From assembly GCA_943787595.1 (NCBI GenBank), contig CALSNA010000002.1:246467-310466 (forward strand): a stretch of DNA of 64,000 nt, read 5' to 3'. Below the pieces are notes generated by a model. The model had not been told where the DNA came from, did not search any database, and was given only the letters and a program-made list of their open reading frames with translations. How positions within the stretch are numbered: position 1 is the first letter of the stretch; each line of letters starts with the position of its first letter. The position numbers and the translations under genes are program-made. This stretch comes from an uncultured Pseudomonadales bacterium (GTDB taxonomy: Bacteria > Pseudomonadota > Gammaproteobacteria > Pseudomonadales > Balneatricaceae). This document shows positions 9,895 through 20,232 of this stretch, piece after piece.

Positions 9895-10614
9895 TCACAC
9901 TACAGAGGTCTGTAACAACCGCCCAAGAACCTGACTGGCGACATCTGCCACATGATTTAAGAACAACGTCCCCAGCTGTTTATGAAAGTGATTTTTTTGC
10001 TTACTAACGATACAGCAAAAACCTAGTAGCTGGTTATTAAACCACAACGGCAACAGGGCAGCAGAGTGAAATTCTCTAACACTGGATGAGGTAATAAACA
10101 AATATTCCAGTTGATAGGTTGTGGGCAATTGACACAAAGCCCATCTCTGGTTCAACAACCCATCAAGGCGCTGTTGCGCTTGTTGTAATTGTACCGACCG
10201 CAAACCAGATATGCCAGTAAAAGACTGGGACTCAGTAAATATCAACAAGCTCATATCATCAGCGTTAAAATCATCACAGAAGGATTGATGTAGCAACTGA
10301 CTGAAAGCATGCAACTGGTTGCAAGCAGCCAGTTTAATAATCAGATTACGGGTTTTTTCAAACTGCACATCATTGCAACGCGCAGTGTACAATAGTACGG
10401 ATAATTTATTGGAAGAATCTTGTAGGCGCTGACGCAAAACTTGCACCTGCCGTTCAATCAGTGAAGTGGCATTGCCACAGTCATGGGGCAAATGCAATTG
10501 CTCTAGTAACTGTGGATGTTGCTGCAACAAGTCCGGACAGTCCTGCAGATATGCAATCACTGCAGCTTCATCAACGGCTGTTTTAGTCATCTGGTCTGAT
10601 CTGGGCTGGTTCAT
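9895..10614 (-). CDS. DUF484 family protein
   Basis: DUF484 proteins (YigA in E. coli) are GAF-like proteins of unknown role encoded between dapF and xerC. The 239-residue product has the typical N-terminal segment VIAYLQDCPDLLQQHPQLL, a coiled-coil region around LIERQVQVLRQRLQDSSNKL, and a GAF-like C-terminal half ending in FLNHVADVASQVLGRLL. The ATG overlaps the dapF stop (ATGA), indicating translational coupling. The function is unknown. Confidence 0.87.
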   Translation of the reverse strand: MNQPRSDQMTKTAVDEAAVIAYLQDCPDLLQQHPQLLEQLHLPHDCGNATSLIERQVQVLRQRLQDSSNKLSVLLYTARCNDVQFEKTRNLIIKLAACNQLHAFSQLLHQSFCDDFNADDMSLLIFTESQSFTGISGLRSVQLQQAQQRLDGLLNQRWALCQLPTTYQLEYLFITSSSVREFHSAALLPLWFNNQLLGFCCIVSKQKNHFHKQLGTLFLNHVADVASQVLGRLLQTSVV

Positions 10615-11441
10615 AAACGCACCTGTCCATCAAATACATGGGCTGCAGGCCCGGTCATAGTCAAGCTTGCACCGCCTCCTGACCATTGTATCTGCAGATT
10701 ACCACCGGGTAAACCGACGTTGACCGATGATTCCAGTAGTCCATTCAGTTTACCTGCCACAACAGCAGCACAGGCACCAGTTCCACAAGAACGAGTCTCA
10801 CCCACAGCACGTTCAAATACCCGTAGGTGAATATTATGGCGATCAATAATCTGCATGAAACCGATATTAGCCCTTTGTGGGAAATAAGGATGCGATTCTA
10901 GCTTGGCGCCTAAAGTAGACACCGGAGCACTGTCAATTTGTTCCACCAGCAAAATTCCATGAGGATTACCCATAGACACCACTGCCAGTTCATGAAGCTG
11001 GTCATCTACTGGCAACGTATAGGTTATCTGTTGTTGCGCTGCCAGCAAAGGAATATTCGCAGGAACCAAGATGGGCCGTCCCATATCAACCTTTACAAGC
11101 TGGTCATTCAATAGCTGTACTTCGGCACGGCCAGTGTTAGTGGACACAATGATAAGGTGTTTACCCGTTAAATGCTGCAAGTGCACAAAACGCCCCAGGC
11201 AGCGTATGCCATTGCCACAATGCTCGACTTCATAGCCATCCGCATTGAAAATACGGTAATGAAAATCGACATCCGGATCTCTAGGAGTTTCAACCAACAG
11301 CAACTGGTCAAAACCAATACCCAAATGGCGATCAGCCAGAGCACGGATCTGTTCCGATGATAAATTGCAGTTTTGGGTGATGGCATCAATCACCATAAAG
11401 TCGTTGCCCAAACCATGCATTTTGCTGAATTTCAAACGCAT
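10611..11441 (-). CDS. dapF: Diaminopimelate epimerase
   Basis: DapF converts LL- to meso-diaminopimelate, used for peptidoglycan and as the lysine precursor. The 276-residue protein begins MRLKFSKMHGLGNDFMVID and contains both catalytic cysteines, in EHCGNGIRCLGRF and TRSCGTGACAAVVAG. It starts 6 bp after lysA and overlaps the DUF484 gene by 4 bp, so lptM-lysA-dapF-DUF484-xerC-yigB is probably one transcript. Confidence 0.96.
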   Translation of the reverse strand: MRLKFSKMHGLGNDFMVIDAITQNCNLSSEQIRALADRHLGIGFDQLLLVETPRDPDVDFHYRIFNADGYEVEHCGNGIRCLGRFVHLQHLTGKHLIIVSTNTGRAEVQLLNDQLVKVDMGRPILVPANIPLLAAQQQITYTLPVDDQLHELAVVSMGNPHGILLVEQIDSAPVSTLGAKLESHPYFPQRANIGFMQIIDRHNIHLRVFERAVGETRSCGTGACAAVVAGKLNGLLESSVNVGLPGGNLQIQWSGGGASLTMTGPAAHVFDGQVRL

Positions 11442-11447
11442 CTTACA

Positions 11448-12701
11448 CTACTCATGTGGCAGCAGCTGTTCATGAGCCCACTGTTGCTCAAGCGTTTCCC
11501 GTTGTCGCACAAGGTGAGCTTGGGAATCATCAACCATCACTTCAGCAGCCCGATTGCGGCTGTTGTAATTAGAAGCCATGGCAAAACCATAGGCTCCTGC
11601 TTGTTGTATTGCCAATATATCGCCAGCATTGAGCACTAATTGGCGTTGTTTGGCCATAAAGTCACCAGTTTCACAGATTGGACCAACAATATCATAACAA
11701 CGAGTGATTCCAGCGATGTCGTTACGTACTGGTATAATACGTTGCCAAGCACTGTAAAGGGCAGGCCGCAACAGATCGTTCATACCACTGTCAACAATGG
11801 CAAAATGTTTCTTTTCATTGGTCTTCAGGTATTCCACCCGCGTTAACAGAATACCCGCATTAGCACAGATAGAACGCCCTGGTTCCAGCACTAACTGTAA
11901 AGGACGCCCATTCAATAACTGAAGCAACTGAGCAATAAAGTCAGCAATTGATGGTGGGGTTTCATCGGCGTAACGCACACCTAACCCACCACCTAGATCC
12001 AGATGTCTGATAGCAATACCTTGATCCTGCAGGCGGTCAATAAGTTCCAACAACCGTTGTAAGGCATCCAGATAAGGTCCTATCTCAGTTAGTTGTGAGC
12101 CAATGTGGCAATCGACCCCAATAATATTAATATGGGATAGTTTACTGGCGTGGGTGTAAACTGAATCAACCTGAGCCATGCTAATACCAAACTTGTTTTC
12201 CTTCATACCCGTAGCAATGTAGGGATGAGTGCGAACATCAACATCAGGATTGACTCGTATAGATATGGCAGCACAGCGATCCATGTCGCTAGCCACTTGC
12301 TGTAAGCGTTCTAATTCTGCTGTGGATTCAATATTAAAGCAATGAATGCCGACTTCCAGAGCCCGCTGCATCTCATGGGTCTGTTTACCAACTCCAGAAA
12401 AGACCACTTGTTTTGCTTGACCACCCGCTAACAAGACACGTTCCAGTTCACCTACAGAGACGATATCAAAACCTGCCCCTAGCCGTGCCAGTACATTGAG
12501 GACAGCAATATTGCTATTGGCTTTAACTGCATAGCAAACGCGAGCATCATGCCCCTGCAATGCTTGAGTATACTCCAGGTAATTATGTTCAAGTGTTTGA
12601 CGCGAATAGACATAAGTTGGTGTGCCATATTGATCAGCAATGTCAGTTACTGGCACTGCTTCTGCATATAGAACGCCGTTGCGGTATTGAAAATCATGCA
12701 T
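11448..12701 (-). CDS. lysA: Diaminopimelate decarboxylase
   Basis: LysA is the PLP enzyme that decarboxylates meso-DAP to lysine. The 417-residue product has the PLP lysine in CYAVKANSN, HIGSQ, LEPGRSICANAG for phosphate binding, and the active-site cysteine in GPICETGDFM. It lies 15 bp after the small lptM gene and 6 bp before dapF, so two consecutive steps of lysine synthesis are co-transcribed. Confidence 0.96.
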   Translation of the reverse strand: MHDFQYRNGVLYAEAVPVTDIADQYGTPTYVYSRQTLEHNYLEYTQALQGHDARVCYAVKANSNIAVLNVLARLGAGFDIVSVGELERVLLAGGQAKQVVFSGVGKQTHEMQRALEVGIHCFNIESTAELERLQQVASDMDRCAAISIRVNPDVDVRTHPYIATGMKENKFGISMAQVDSVYTHASKLSHINIIGVDCHIGSQLTEIGPYLDALQRLLELIDRLQDQGIAIRHLDLGGGLGVRYADETPPSIADFIAQLLQLLNGRPLQLVLEPGRSICANAGILLTRVEYLKTNEKKHFAIVDSGMNDLLRPALYSAWQRIIPVRNDIAGITRCYDIVGPICETGDFMAKQRQLVLNAGDILAIQQAGAYGFAMASNYNSRNRAAEVMVDDSQAHLVRQRETLEQQWAHEQLLPHE

Positions 12702-12716
12702 GAGATTAATTTTTCA

Positions 12717-12830
12717 TCAGTTGGATGTATGACTGGTTTCTGTACTCTGCTCAGGTAAGTATAGCTCTCCGGTCTGGCCACAGGCGATCAGTAACCAGCT
12801 AAATAACATAAGCACTACTATTTTTTGCAT
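12717..12830 (-). CDS. lptM: Small lipoprotein LptM (YifL)
   Basis: LptM is a short outer-membrane lipoprotein that helps the LPS translocon LptD mature. The 37-residue product, starting MQKIVVLMLFSWLL, has a lipobox LIAC at residues 14-17 and then GQTGELYLPE, close to the family signature CG.KGPLYLP. It sits directly before lysA, the usual position in gammaproteobacteria. Being only 114 bp, it is easily missed. Confidence 0.85.
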   Translation of the reverse strand: MQKIVVLMLFSWLLIACGQTGELYLPEQSTETSHTSN

Positions 12831-12982
12831 GCACTTGATCCATTCAGTTTTAATTCAAAGTCTATTATAACGCTGATCGAAGCTGCTACTCTACTGTCAG
12901 CCAAGCTATTAGTTGCGGCCACAAGATCTCAAAATCGTGCTACAATTGATATACTCATAGACTACAACACCAATTTAACCAG

Positions 12983-13309
12983 ATGAATGAAAGCCATTTT
13001 CACCAAATCGTTGATACCACGTTAATGCAGGTTGAAGCCATCCTAGATACAGCAAACAGTGACCTAGATTATGTGGCCAGCAACGGTATGTTAGCCATTA
13101 ATTGTATCAATGGCAGCCAAATTATCTTCAGCCGCCAGCCTGCTCTGAGCCAGCTTTGGCTGGCCTGTCAGGCTGGTGGATTCCATTTTGACTATGACCA
13201 AGACCATTGGCTATTAGACAAAGATGCCAAGCTTAGTTTAGGTCAAATACTTAATCAGGCAATACAGGCACAGACTGGCGAGACGCTGGATTGCAGTGCA
13301 CTAGGTTAA
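12983..13309 (+). CDS. cyaY: Iron-sulfur cluster assembly protein CyaY (frataxin)
   Basis: CyaY binds iron and modulates cysteine desulfurase IscS. The 108-residue protein starts [19 protein letters not shown] and keeps the frataxin core, including [18 protein letters not shown] and GGFHFDYD, plus acidic residues in the first helix. It is divergent from lptM-lysA, as in E. coli and Pseudomonas. Its 3' end overlaps the end of the convergent argH frame by 59 bp, which is unusual. Confidence 0.9.
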   Translation: MNESHFHQIVDTTLMQVEAILDTANSDLDYVASNGMLAINCINGSQIIFSRQPALSQLWLACQAGGFHFDYDQDHWLLDKDAKLSLGQILNQAIQAQTGETLDCSALG

Positions 13310-14711
13310 CTGAGTGGCGTTGTTGCAACTGGAACCGAGCACGCTGAACCGCAGACAATACCTGATCTGGGGCAGTGGCACCAAAATGGTTGCGTGATGC
13401 AACGGATCCCTGAAGGGTTAACACCTTAAACACATCATCCTGAATAAGTGGGCAAAAGCGCTGTAACTGATTTAAATCCATGGCCGCAAGATCCAGCCCC
13501 TTAGCAAGGCCATAGGCTACACACTTACCAACCACTGCATGCGCATCACGAAACGGCATGCCCTTGCATACGAGATAATCCGCCAGATCAGTTGCTGTGG
13601 AAAAACCACGTAAAGCGGCCATAAGCATGTGATCGCGCTTAGGGCGTAAGGCTGGCAACATATCAGCATAAATTTGCACACAGGCTTTAACTGTGTCGAC
13701 CGTATCAAACAAAGGCTCCTTGTCCTCCTGATTATCCTTGTTGTAGGCCAATGGCTGGGCTTTCATCAAAGTTAACAGAGATAGTAAGTTACCATAGACA
13801 CGACCCGTTTTACCACGAACCAATTCAGGCACATCGGGATTCTTCTTCTGGGGCATGATGGAAGACCCGGTACAAAACCGATCAGGTAAATCAATAAAGT
13901 TGAACTGGGCAGAAGCCCATAGAATCAACTCCTCGGAAACCCGTGAAAGATGGCACAATACCAAACTGGCACAAGCACAAAATTCAATGACAAAATCACG
14001 GTCACTAACACTGTCCAAGGAGTTTTCACTGAGACGTTCAAAACCCAGTAATTTAGCGCTCATATGACGATCAATGGGGTAGCTAGTTCCAGCCAAGGCA
14101 GCAGACCCAAGGGGCGATACATTGACCCTCTCACGGCAATGCTGAAAGCGTTCATAATCCCGCTGCAACATTTCATTCCAAGCCAACAGATGGTGGCCTA
14201 AAGTAACTGGTTGAGCGATCTGCAAATGAGTGAAACCTGGCATAATAGTCGCATTTTCCTGTTCAGCCAGGTCAATCAAACCCTGTTGCAAGCGATGGAT
14301 AGCTGCACTGATGACATCTATTTCATCACGCAAATAAAGACGAATATCAGTAGCTACCTGGTCATTGCGCGAACGCCCCGTATGCAGTTTCTTGGCTGCC
14401 AAACCAATCTTGGCCTGCAAGGCCACCTCAATATTCATATGCACGTCTTCTAGTGCTACCGACCAATTAAACTGGCCACGGTCAATCTCCATACAAATTT
14501 CTGTCAGGCCGTGGATTATTTCATCCCGCTCAGTCTCCGTGAGCACACCCACAGCGGTCAGCATACGGGCATGAGCAATGGAACCTTGGATATCTTGGCG
14601 GTACATGCGCCGATCAAACGTCACAGAGGCCGTAAAATGCACCACTGCATTGTCAGTCGACTCACTAAAACGCCCACCCCATTGCGGATTGATAGTTGAA
14701 TCTTGACTCAT
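13251..14711 (-). CDS. argH: Argininosuccinate lyase
   Basis: ArgH splits argininosuccinate into arginine and fumarate, the last step of arginine synthesis. The 486-residue protein has [13 protein letters not shown] at the N-terminus, [16 protein letters not shown], the catalytic-His region [13 protein letters not shown], and the lyase signature [20 protein letters not shown] chose the ATG at 14711 with TTAGGA upstream, not the open frame 16 codons earlier. The C-terminus runs about 20 residues past the usual end (after RARFQLQQ), which creates the overlap with cyaY. Confidence 0.94.
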   Translation of the reverse strand: MSQDSTINPQWGGRFSESTDNAVVHFTASVTFDRRMYRQDIQGSIAHARMLTAVGVLTETERDEIIHGLTEICMEIDRGQFNWSVALEDVHMNIEVALQAKIGLAAKKLHTGRSRNDQVATDIRLYLRDEIDVISAAIHRLQQGLIDLAEQENATIMPGFTHLQIAQPVTLGHHLLAWNEMLQRDYERFQHCRERVNVSPLGSAALAGTSYPIDRHMSAKLLGFERLSENSLDSVSDRDFVIEFCACASLVLCHLSRVSEELILWASAQFNFIDLPDRFCTGSSIMPQKKNPDVPELVRGKTGRVYGNLLSLLTLMKAQPLAYNKDNQEDKEPLFDTVDTVKACVQIYADMLPALRPKRDHMLMAALRGFSTATDLADYLVCKGMPFRDAHAVVGKCVAYGLAKGLDLAAMDLNQLQRFCPLIQDDVFKVLTLQGSVASRNHFGATAPDQVLSAVQRARFQLQQRHSVNLVHCNPASRQSVPVLPD

Positions 14712-15269
14712 AATAATCCTAACGACCTCAAGTAGTAAATCCCGAAGGCATACTGACATATGCTAGCTCTAAAACTAACATTCATTTATTGTAACAAGAT
14801 ATGGCTCATACTTGCACGCTGACGATTCTGTTTATATGGTATATGCTGGGTCTTTTAGCGCAATATATGATGAGTCTGTCCAGCAAGAGCTCAACTACAT
14901 GATCGCAGTGTAAAATAGGTGCGTTTAGTATCTTCATGATATTCATGCAGTAGTTTTTTACTGTCAATTAAACTTGCTGCATTAAAAACTGAACACATCA
15001 TCCACAATGCCATTTAGAATAACCACATAATCACCGAGTGGCTGGTCAACAGCAAACGCAGATTGAATGGCCAAGCAGGTCATCAATGTGATTATGAATT
15101 GCGTGAACTGAATCTTTTGAACCCAGCATGCCTCATTGAACATCAGGTAATTGCGAACTGATAATGAAACAACATTATGAAGTATAGCTTAAGGGCCATC
15201 GATGCCAGAGCCAACAAGTCGAGCGATTAATTTCAATAATACTTGAGATTATCATGCAACCAGAACATA
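14712..15269. other. Gap of about 560 bp without a supported gene
   Basis: No full gene is visible between argH and the CbiX-like gene. On the minus strand near 14990-15110 a short frame reads MTCLAIQSAFAVDQPLGDY, which looks like a signal peptide followed by a mature start. Its frame closes after about 40 codons. It could be the remnant of an exported protein, but I could not assign a family. Confidence 0.3.
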
Positions 15270-15638
15270 TCAGGGAGCATTATTACAGGCCGACGCAATT
15301 AAATCTGGCATAGTCTCTATAGACCCAATATGAGACAACAAAATTATGCATTTATCTGGCCATTTTTTTCTTGTATTGTGAATCGCTCGCGGCACATCCA
15401 CAACCACGTGGTTACCACTGGATAGAAAATAGGGCAGAACTATGACCTTGTCAGCACCATCCTGGAAACACTGTTCCAGTATCGTGTCAATAGTGGGGGA
15501 AGCAAATTCTAAGAAAGCTACCTTTACGCCAACAAATGGTGCCTGTAGTTTTGTGGACACCTGCTGGGCTAATAGTTGAATCTCATCATTTGCGGTAGCC
15601 CTGCGACTACCATGAGCGATCAGGAGTAACTGTTGCAT
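15270..15638 (-). CDS. CbiX-like sirohydrochlorin chelatase / ferrochelatase family protein
   Basis: Short CbiX proteins insert metal into sirohydrochlorin for sirohaem or cobalamin; many gammaproteobacterial copies are of unknown function. From the ATG at 15638 (MQQLLLIAHGSRR) the product has 122 residues, the length of the small CbiX form. It keeps the AHGS motif and LPYFLSSGNHVVVDVP, whose His is metal-binding in the family. The frame is open 26 codons further upstream without supporting signals. No other tetrapyrrole gene is adjacent, so the substrate is uncertain. Confidence 0.75.
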   Translation of the reverse strand: MQQLLLIAHGSRRATANDEIQLLAQQVSTKLQAPFVGVKVAFLEFASPTIDTILEQCFQDGADKVIVLPYFLSSGNHVVVDVPRAIHNTRKKWPDKCIILLSHIGSIETMPDLIASACNNAP

Positions 15639-15851
15639 CAGGAATTTTCCAAGGACATAGCCCACCACAGTTGAGAATTCACCATGCGGTAGCCAAATCT
15701 GAGTTTTAAAGGCCATGTTATTTTACCGTTAGTTCGGCAAGCACTACAAGTCTGATACAATTTGTTCACCCACAAAGATACATCATAGAGCAAGCCATTT
15801 ATAAAGCTCATATAAACGACACACCATACTAAACAGTTAAAAACTGATTAA

Positions 15852-16040
15852 ATGCGCCCAGTGCCCAGCCACACAAGCCTATTTCAACAATGCTTTGACT
15901 TAATTAAAGATCAATTTATCCCATTGCAATGGTACAATAAGCTTATCATGATATTCATGGCTGATGTATTTACTGACTGGGTCGTGATAGTCATGCTGGT
16001 TTGGATGTTAAGCAATATGAGAGGAACAGCAGGGAAATAA
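15852..16040 (+). CDS. Short open frame with a hydrophobic segment (uncertain)
   Basis: A 62-codon frame in the 545-bp gap between the CbiX-like gene and polA has a hydrophobic stretch ADVFTDWVVIVMLVWML that could span a membrane. I recognise no family and see no strong ribosome binding site. It may be a chance frame. The remainder of the gap (15639-15851, 16041-16182) shows nothing supportable. Confidence 0.15.
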   Translation: MRPVPSHTSLFQQCFDLIKDQFIPLQWYNKLIMIFMADVFTDWVVIVMLVWMLSNMRGTAGK

Positions 16041-16182
16041 GCTAACACACGCATGCATTGGAAAAAGACGAACTTAAGTCAGTGAGGGTTAACACAAGAG
16101 CATTGTAGATATGTTGGTTATTATATACTGGCCTTCTCTCAAAGGCTTGCTTATGAATTGCCTGACTTACAAGCCATATCGG

Positions 16183-18924
16183 TCAATGAGCCTCATCCCA
16201 ATTGTCACCAAAGCCAACATCTACTAGCAAAGGCACCGCCAGTTCAGCAGCACCTGACATGACCTGTGTCACTCCAGCCATAAATTGATCCACTTTCGCC
16301 CGTGAAACTTCAAATACCAGTTCATCGTGTACCTGCATAATCATGCGTGCATCCAGTCGCTGTTGCTGTAGCCAGTCATCCACGGCAAGCATAGCCCGCT
16401 TAATAATATCTGCTGCGCTACCCTGCATAGGCGCATTAATGGCGGTACGTTCTGCAGCCTGGCGCGTCATGGCATTACGGGCTTGGATATCAGCCAAGTA
16501 TAGGCGACGGCCAAAAATAGTTGTCACGTAACCCTGAGCAGCGGCCAGTTCTCGGGTATGGTCCATGTAAGCCTGGACCCCCGGGTAGCGACTAAAGTAA
16601 CGGTTAATATAGGCTTGGCTCTGTTGACGACTAATGTTCAGTTGACGAGCCAAACCAAAAGCCGACATACCATAGATTAGTCCAAAATTAATGGCCTTGG
16701 CGCTACGGCGCTGATTCACTGAGATTTGTTCAGGAGCCACGTCAAATACTTCTGCCGCTGTAGCCAGATGCACATCTTGTCCTGCAGCAAAAGCCGACAT
16801 CAAGCCTGTATCACGCGATAAATGAGCCATTAGGCGTAGCTCGATTTGGGAATAATCTGCCGCTACCAAGCAAGCGCCCTGAGGTGCTACAAACGCCTGG
16901 CGAATAAGGCGACCTTCGGCACTACGAATGGGAATATTCTGTAAATTGGGGTCGCTGGAAGAGAGCCGTCCAGTAGCTGTAACCGCTTGATGGTAAGAGG
17001 TATGTACGCGACCGCTGGTTAGGTTAATCTGTTGAGGCAACTTATCAGTATAGGTTGACTTAAGTTTACTCAAACTGCGAAATTCCAGCAGCAATCGGGG
17101 TAATTCATAATCCTTGGCCAGCTCTTGTAACACTGATTCGGCAGTGGATGGTTGTCCCTTGGGGGTTTTCTTTAATACCGGTAATTTAAGTTTACCATAT
17201 AGAATAGCCCCCAACTGCTTAGTGGAAGATAAGTTAAAGGCTTCACCAGCCAAATTATGGACAGTTTGCTCCAGTCGTTGTAGGCGATGGCTGATGGTAG
17301 TGCTCTGTTGGGACAGCAAAGCAGCATCAATACAGACCCCGTTACGCTCTAGCTTAACTAGCAATGGTATCAGAGGCTGTTCAAGCTCACGATACACCTG
17401 CTCCAAGGCAGGCTCCTGGATTATTTTTCTAGTTAGCTCATGGGTCAGCCGCAAACTAATATCAGCACCCTCAGCGGCATAGGGGGTGGCCTGCTGCAAA
17501 TCAATCTGATTGAATGTCAGCTGCTTCGCCCCCTTACCGGCAAGGGTTTCAAACTTGATCGTAGACTGATGCAAGTAGTATTTGGCCAGATCAGCTAGAT
17601 TATGCCGGGTGGCTGTGGCATTGAGGACATAAGATAACATCATACTATCCACAATACGCGCCTGCCATTTGATTCCATAATGGGCTAGGATATGCATATC
17701 GTATTTTAGATTTTGGCCACATATGGTCTGGGCTGGGTCTTCCAACAGTGGTTTGAGAACTGACAACAGCCAGACACGATCAACCTGCTGTGGGGCACCG
17801 AGATAATCGTGCCCACAAGGAATATAAACGGCTTCTCCAGTTTGGCAAGCCAAAGCAACTCCCACCAATTCAGCGGCCATATAATCCAGACTGGTCGTTT
17901 CCGTATCCAGGGCAAACATGCTCGCTTGGCGACAACGAGCAAGCCATTCTAGAACTTCTGCTTGTGTCAAAGCATGAGTATAATGAATCTTTTCTTGTTG
18001 CTGTAGTGGTTCGGCAATGCCAGTCACAGGAATTAGTTCGTTATCCAGACCCTGGCTAGCTATAGTTTGCCTAAGGGTCTGGGACCAACGACTAAATTCT
18101 AGTTGGTCATACCAATGCAATAGCGTTGCCTGATCTTCAGCCTGGGGAACCATATCGACTAGTTGCCTGGGCAGGGCCACATCTAACTTGATCGTAGCCA
18201 AAGCCTGGGAACGCATTAAGGTCGGCAACACCTGACGCAGGTTGACCCCAATTTTGCCGCTAACATCATCTGCATTCTGGATCAAACTAACAAGACTACC
18301 ATAATGTTGCAGCCACTTGGCTGCTGTTTTAGGACCAGCACCTGGCACTCCGGGTATATTATCAACCTTGTCTCCCATAATCGCTAGATAATCGATAATC
18401 TGGTTAGCTGGCACACCAAACTTACGCATTACCCCTGCTTGATCCAGATAAGTATTAGTCATGGTATTGATCAGTGACACATGGGCGTTGACCAATTGAG
18501 CCATGTCTTTATCCCCAGTTGCAATCTGGGTCGTCAGGCCTCTGGAGCTAGCTTGCTGGGACAGGGTGCCAATAACATCATCTGCTTCCACATCGGGTAT
18601 AACCAGCAAAGGCAAACCCATGGCGCGAATCATGGTTTGTATTGGCTCAATCTGGAGTTGCAGTTCTGTTGGCATGGGCGGCCGGTTGCCTTTATAGGCA
18701 GAATACAAGTCATGCCGAAAGTTCTTACCTTTAGCATCAAACACAATAATGATTTTGGCTTTGGCATAATCTCGACACAAACTGCTTATCATGCTGATGA
18801 TGCCCTTGACAGCGCCGGTTGGAAAATCCTGGCTATTGGTCAACCGAGGCAAGGCATGGTAGGCACGAAACAAATAATATGAACCGTCCACCAGCACTAC
18901 CGCAACAGATGTTTTTGGTATCAT
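16183..18924 (-). CDS. polA: DNA polymerase I, with an altered proofreading site
   Basis: Pol I removes RNA primers and fills gaps. The 913-residue protein has an N-terminal 5' nuclease (about 1-290, starting VVLVDGSYYLFRAYHALP), a 3'-5' exonuclease (about 320-515) and a polymerase domain with TATGRLSSSDPNLQNIP, VAADYSQIELR, INFGLIYGMSAFGL and MQVHDELVFEV intact. In the exonuclease the DTE motif and the NLKYDMH Asp are present, but the last motif reads YAAEGAD where E. coli has YAAEDAD, so the metal ligand Asp501 is Gly (GGT). Reduced proofreading is my inference. I start at the ATG at 18924; six codons upstream begin with TTG. Confidence 0.95.
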   Translation of the reverse strand: MIPKTSVAVVLVDGSYYLFRAYHALPRLTNSQDFPTGAVKGIISMISSLCRDYAKAKIIIVFDAKGKNFRHDLYSAYKGNRPPMPTELQLQIEPIQTMIRAMGLPLLVIPDVEADDVIGTLSQQASSRGLTTQIATGDKDMAQLVNAHVSLINTMTNTYLDQAGVMRKFGVPANQIIDYLAIMGDKVDNIPGVPGAGPKTAAKWLQHYGSLVSLIQNADDVSGKIGVNLRQVLPTLMRSQALATIKLDVALPRQLVDMVPQAEDQATLLHWYDQLEFSRWSQTLRQTIASQGLDNELIPVTGIAEPLQQQEKIHYTHALTQAEVLEWLARCRQASMFALDTETTSLDYMAAELVGVALACQTGEAVYIPCGHDYLGAPQQVDRVWLLSVLKPLLEDPAQTICGQNLKYDMHILAHYGIKWQARIVDSMMLSYVLNATATRHNLADLAKYYLHQSTIKFETLAGKGAKQLTFNQIDLQQATPYAAEGADISLRLTHELTRKIIQEPALEQVYRELEQPLIPLLVKLERNGVCIDAALLSQQSTTISHRLQRLEQTVHNLAGEAFNLSSTKQLGAILYGKLKLPVLKKTPKGQPSTAESVLQELAKDYELPRLLLEFRSLSKLKSTYTDKLPQQINLTSGRVHTSYHQAVTATGRLSSSDPNLQNIPIRSAEGRLIRQAFVAPQGACLVAADYSQIELRLMAHLSRDTGLMSAFAAGQDVHLATAAEVFDVAPEQISVNQRRSAKAINFGLIYGMSAFGLARQLNISRQQSQAYINRYFSRYPGVQAYMDHTRELAAAQGYVTTIFGRRLYLADIQARNAMTRQAAERTAINAPMQGSAADIIKRAMLAVDDWLQQQRLDARMIMQVHDELVFEVSRAKVDQFMAGVTQVMSGAAELAVPLLVDVGFGDNWDEAH

Positions 18925-19175
18925 GATATTTACAGGCCACAAAGGATTAAGTTGAACTAGCCCGCTATTGTAACAAAATTATGGACTCTAGCACTGATTC
19001 AGGGCAAAATCATTTCTGGTCACAAAAAGTCACAGGTCTGTATCTAAATAGGGTAAACTATATTACTAGAAAGTCTTGAAATATGACTGTAACGATTGAT
19101 CTTTTTGTAATACGGCATGTTCTCATACCGTATCTGGATTCTGTAGTGCAATAAAGCTTGCTGGATTAAACACTG

Positions 19176-20156
19176 ATGGCTGCCTATACCCAGATTAATG
19201 ACACACAATTAAATGACTATCTGGCATCCTTTAAACTGGGGCCACTAGTGGAATTTAATAGTATTACCAGTGGCATAGAAAACACCAATTATTTTGTCAC
19301 TACCGGTTTGCCAGATCAGCCATACCTTGACTATGTACTGACTCTGTTTGAAGATCTAGAGTATCAAGAGCTACCTTATTTTGTTGCGCTGACTGCGCAT
19401 TTGGTCAATTATGGTGTCATTGTGCCCGCACCTGTGCTGGACCCACACGGCCAAGCTCTTAAGCGCCTAGCCGGCAAACCTGCTCTGCTATTACCCCGGT
19501 TTGCTGGACAGCATCTAGCTCGCGAAGACATCACACCCACTATCTGCACTTGTATAGGCACTGTACTGGCGCAATTACACCAGGCAGGTCAAAGCTTTAC
19601 TCTGCAACGCCGAGGTCACCGTGGGCATCGCTGGTGGCAAAAGTTGGGGCCAATGGTAGCGGCGCGCTTGCCAGTTGCTGATCGTATTCTACTTATGGAC
19701 ACTATTGACGATCATCGGGCTCTACTAAAGACTAACCCAGAACTACCCACAGGCGTTATCCATGGTGACTTGTTCCATGACAATGCGCTATTTTATCAGG
19801 GTAAGCTCAGTGCTATTATTGACATTTACAATGCCAGCACAGATTACCTGCTGTTTGATGTTGCCATTGCAGTCAATGACTGGTGTATTGATGCGAATGG
19901 TTGCATCGTGGATACCTTGGCCAATGCTTTTCTACTGTCTTATCACCAGCTGCGTCCCTTTACGTTAACGGAGGTGCAATACTGGCCCAAGCTGCTGGCT
20001 GTAGCTGCAATGCGTTTCTGGCTGTCGCGTCTGGAATCAAGCCTGGGCTTTAATGCCCACCAGCAGCAAAACGGCATGCATACCCATAAAAATCCGAACA
20101 GCTTTCGGAAGATTCTTATCAATCATCAAAAAAAATGCTACCAGCTACCCCTTTAA
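19176..20156 (+). CDS. thrB: Homoserine kinase, type II (aminoglycoside phosphotransferase fold)
   Basis: This enzyme phosphorylates homoserine in threonine synthesis. It is unrelated to the GHMP-type ThrB of E. coli and is the form found in Pseudomonas. The 326-residue product has ITSGIENTNYFV, the catalytic loop VIHGDLFHDNALFY, and the metal-binding IIDIYNASTDYLLFDVAIAVNDWC. It is divergent from polA, a neighbour pair also seen in Pseudomonas. The gap to polA (18925-19175) probably holds both promoters, but I could not assign boxes. Confidence 0.88.
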   Translation: MAAYTQINDTQLNDYLASFKLGPLVEFNSITSGIENTNYFVTTGLPDQPYLDYVLTLFEDLEYQELPYFVALTAHLVNYGVIVPAPVLDPHGQALKRLAGKPALLLPRFAGQHLAREDITPTICTCIGTVLAQLHQAGQSFTLQRRGHRGHRWWQKLGPMVAARLPVADRILLMDTIDDHRALLKTNPELPTGVIHGDLFHDNALFYQGKLSAIIDIYNASTDYLLFDVAIAVNDWCIDANGCIVDTLANAFLLSYHQLRPFTLTEVQYWPKLLAVAAMRFWLSRLESSLGFNAHQQQNGMHTHKNPNSFRKILINHQKKCYQLPL

Positions 20157-20232
20157 CTGGACATAATAGCGTATTTATTTGACTAGTTACCTTGAAGCAA
20201 AAGAGGTGCTACATGCTAGTTACAAACCCTGA

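Noticed and set aside
14960..15120. Signal-peptide-like frame in the argH to CbiX gap as an MlaC-type remnant.
   Set aside because: Only about 40 codons are open and the similarity is too weak to name a family.
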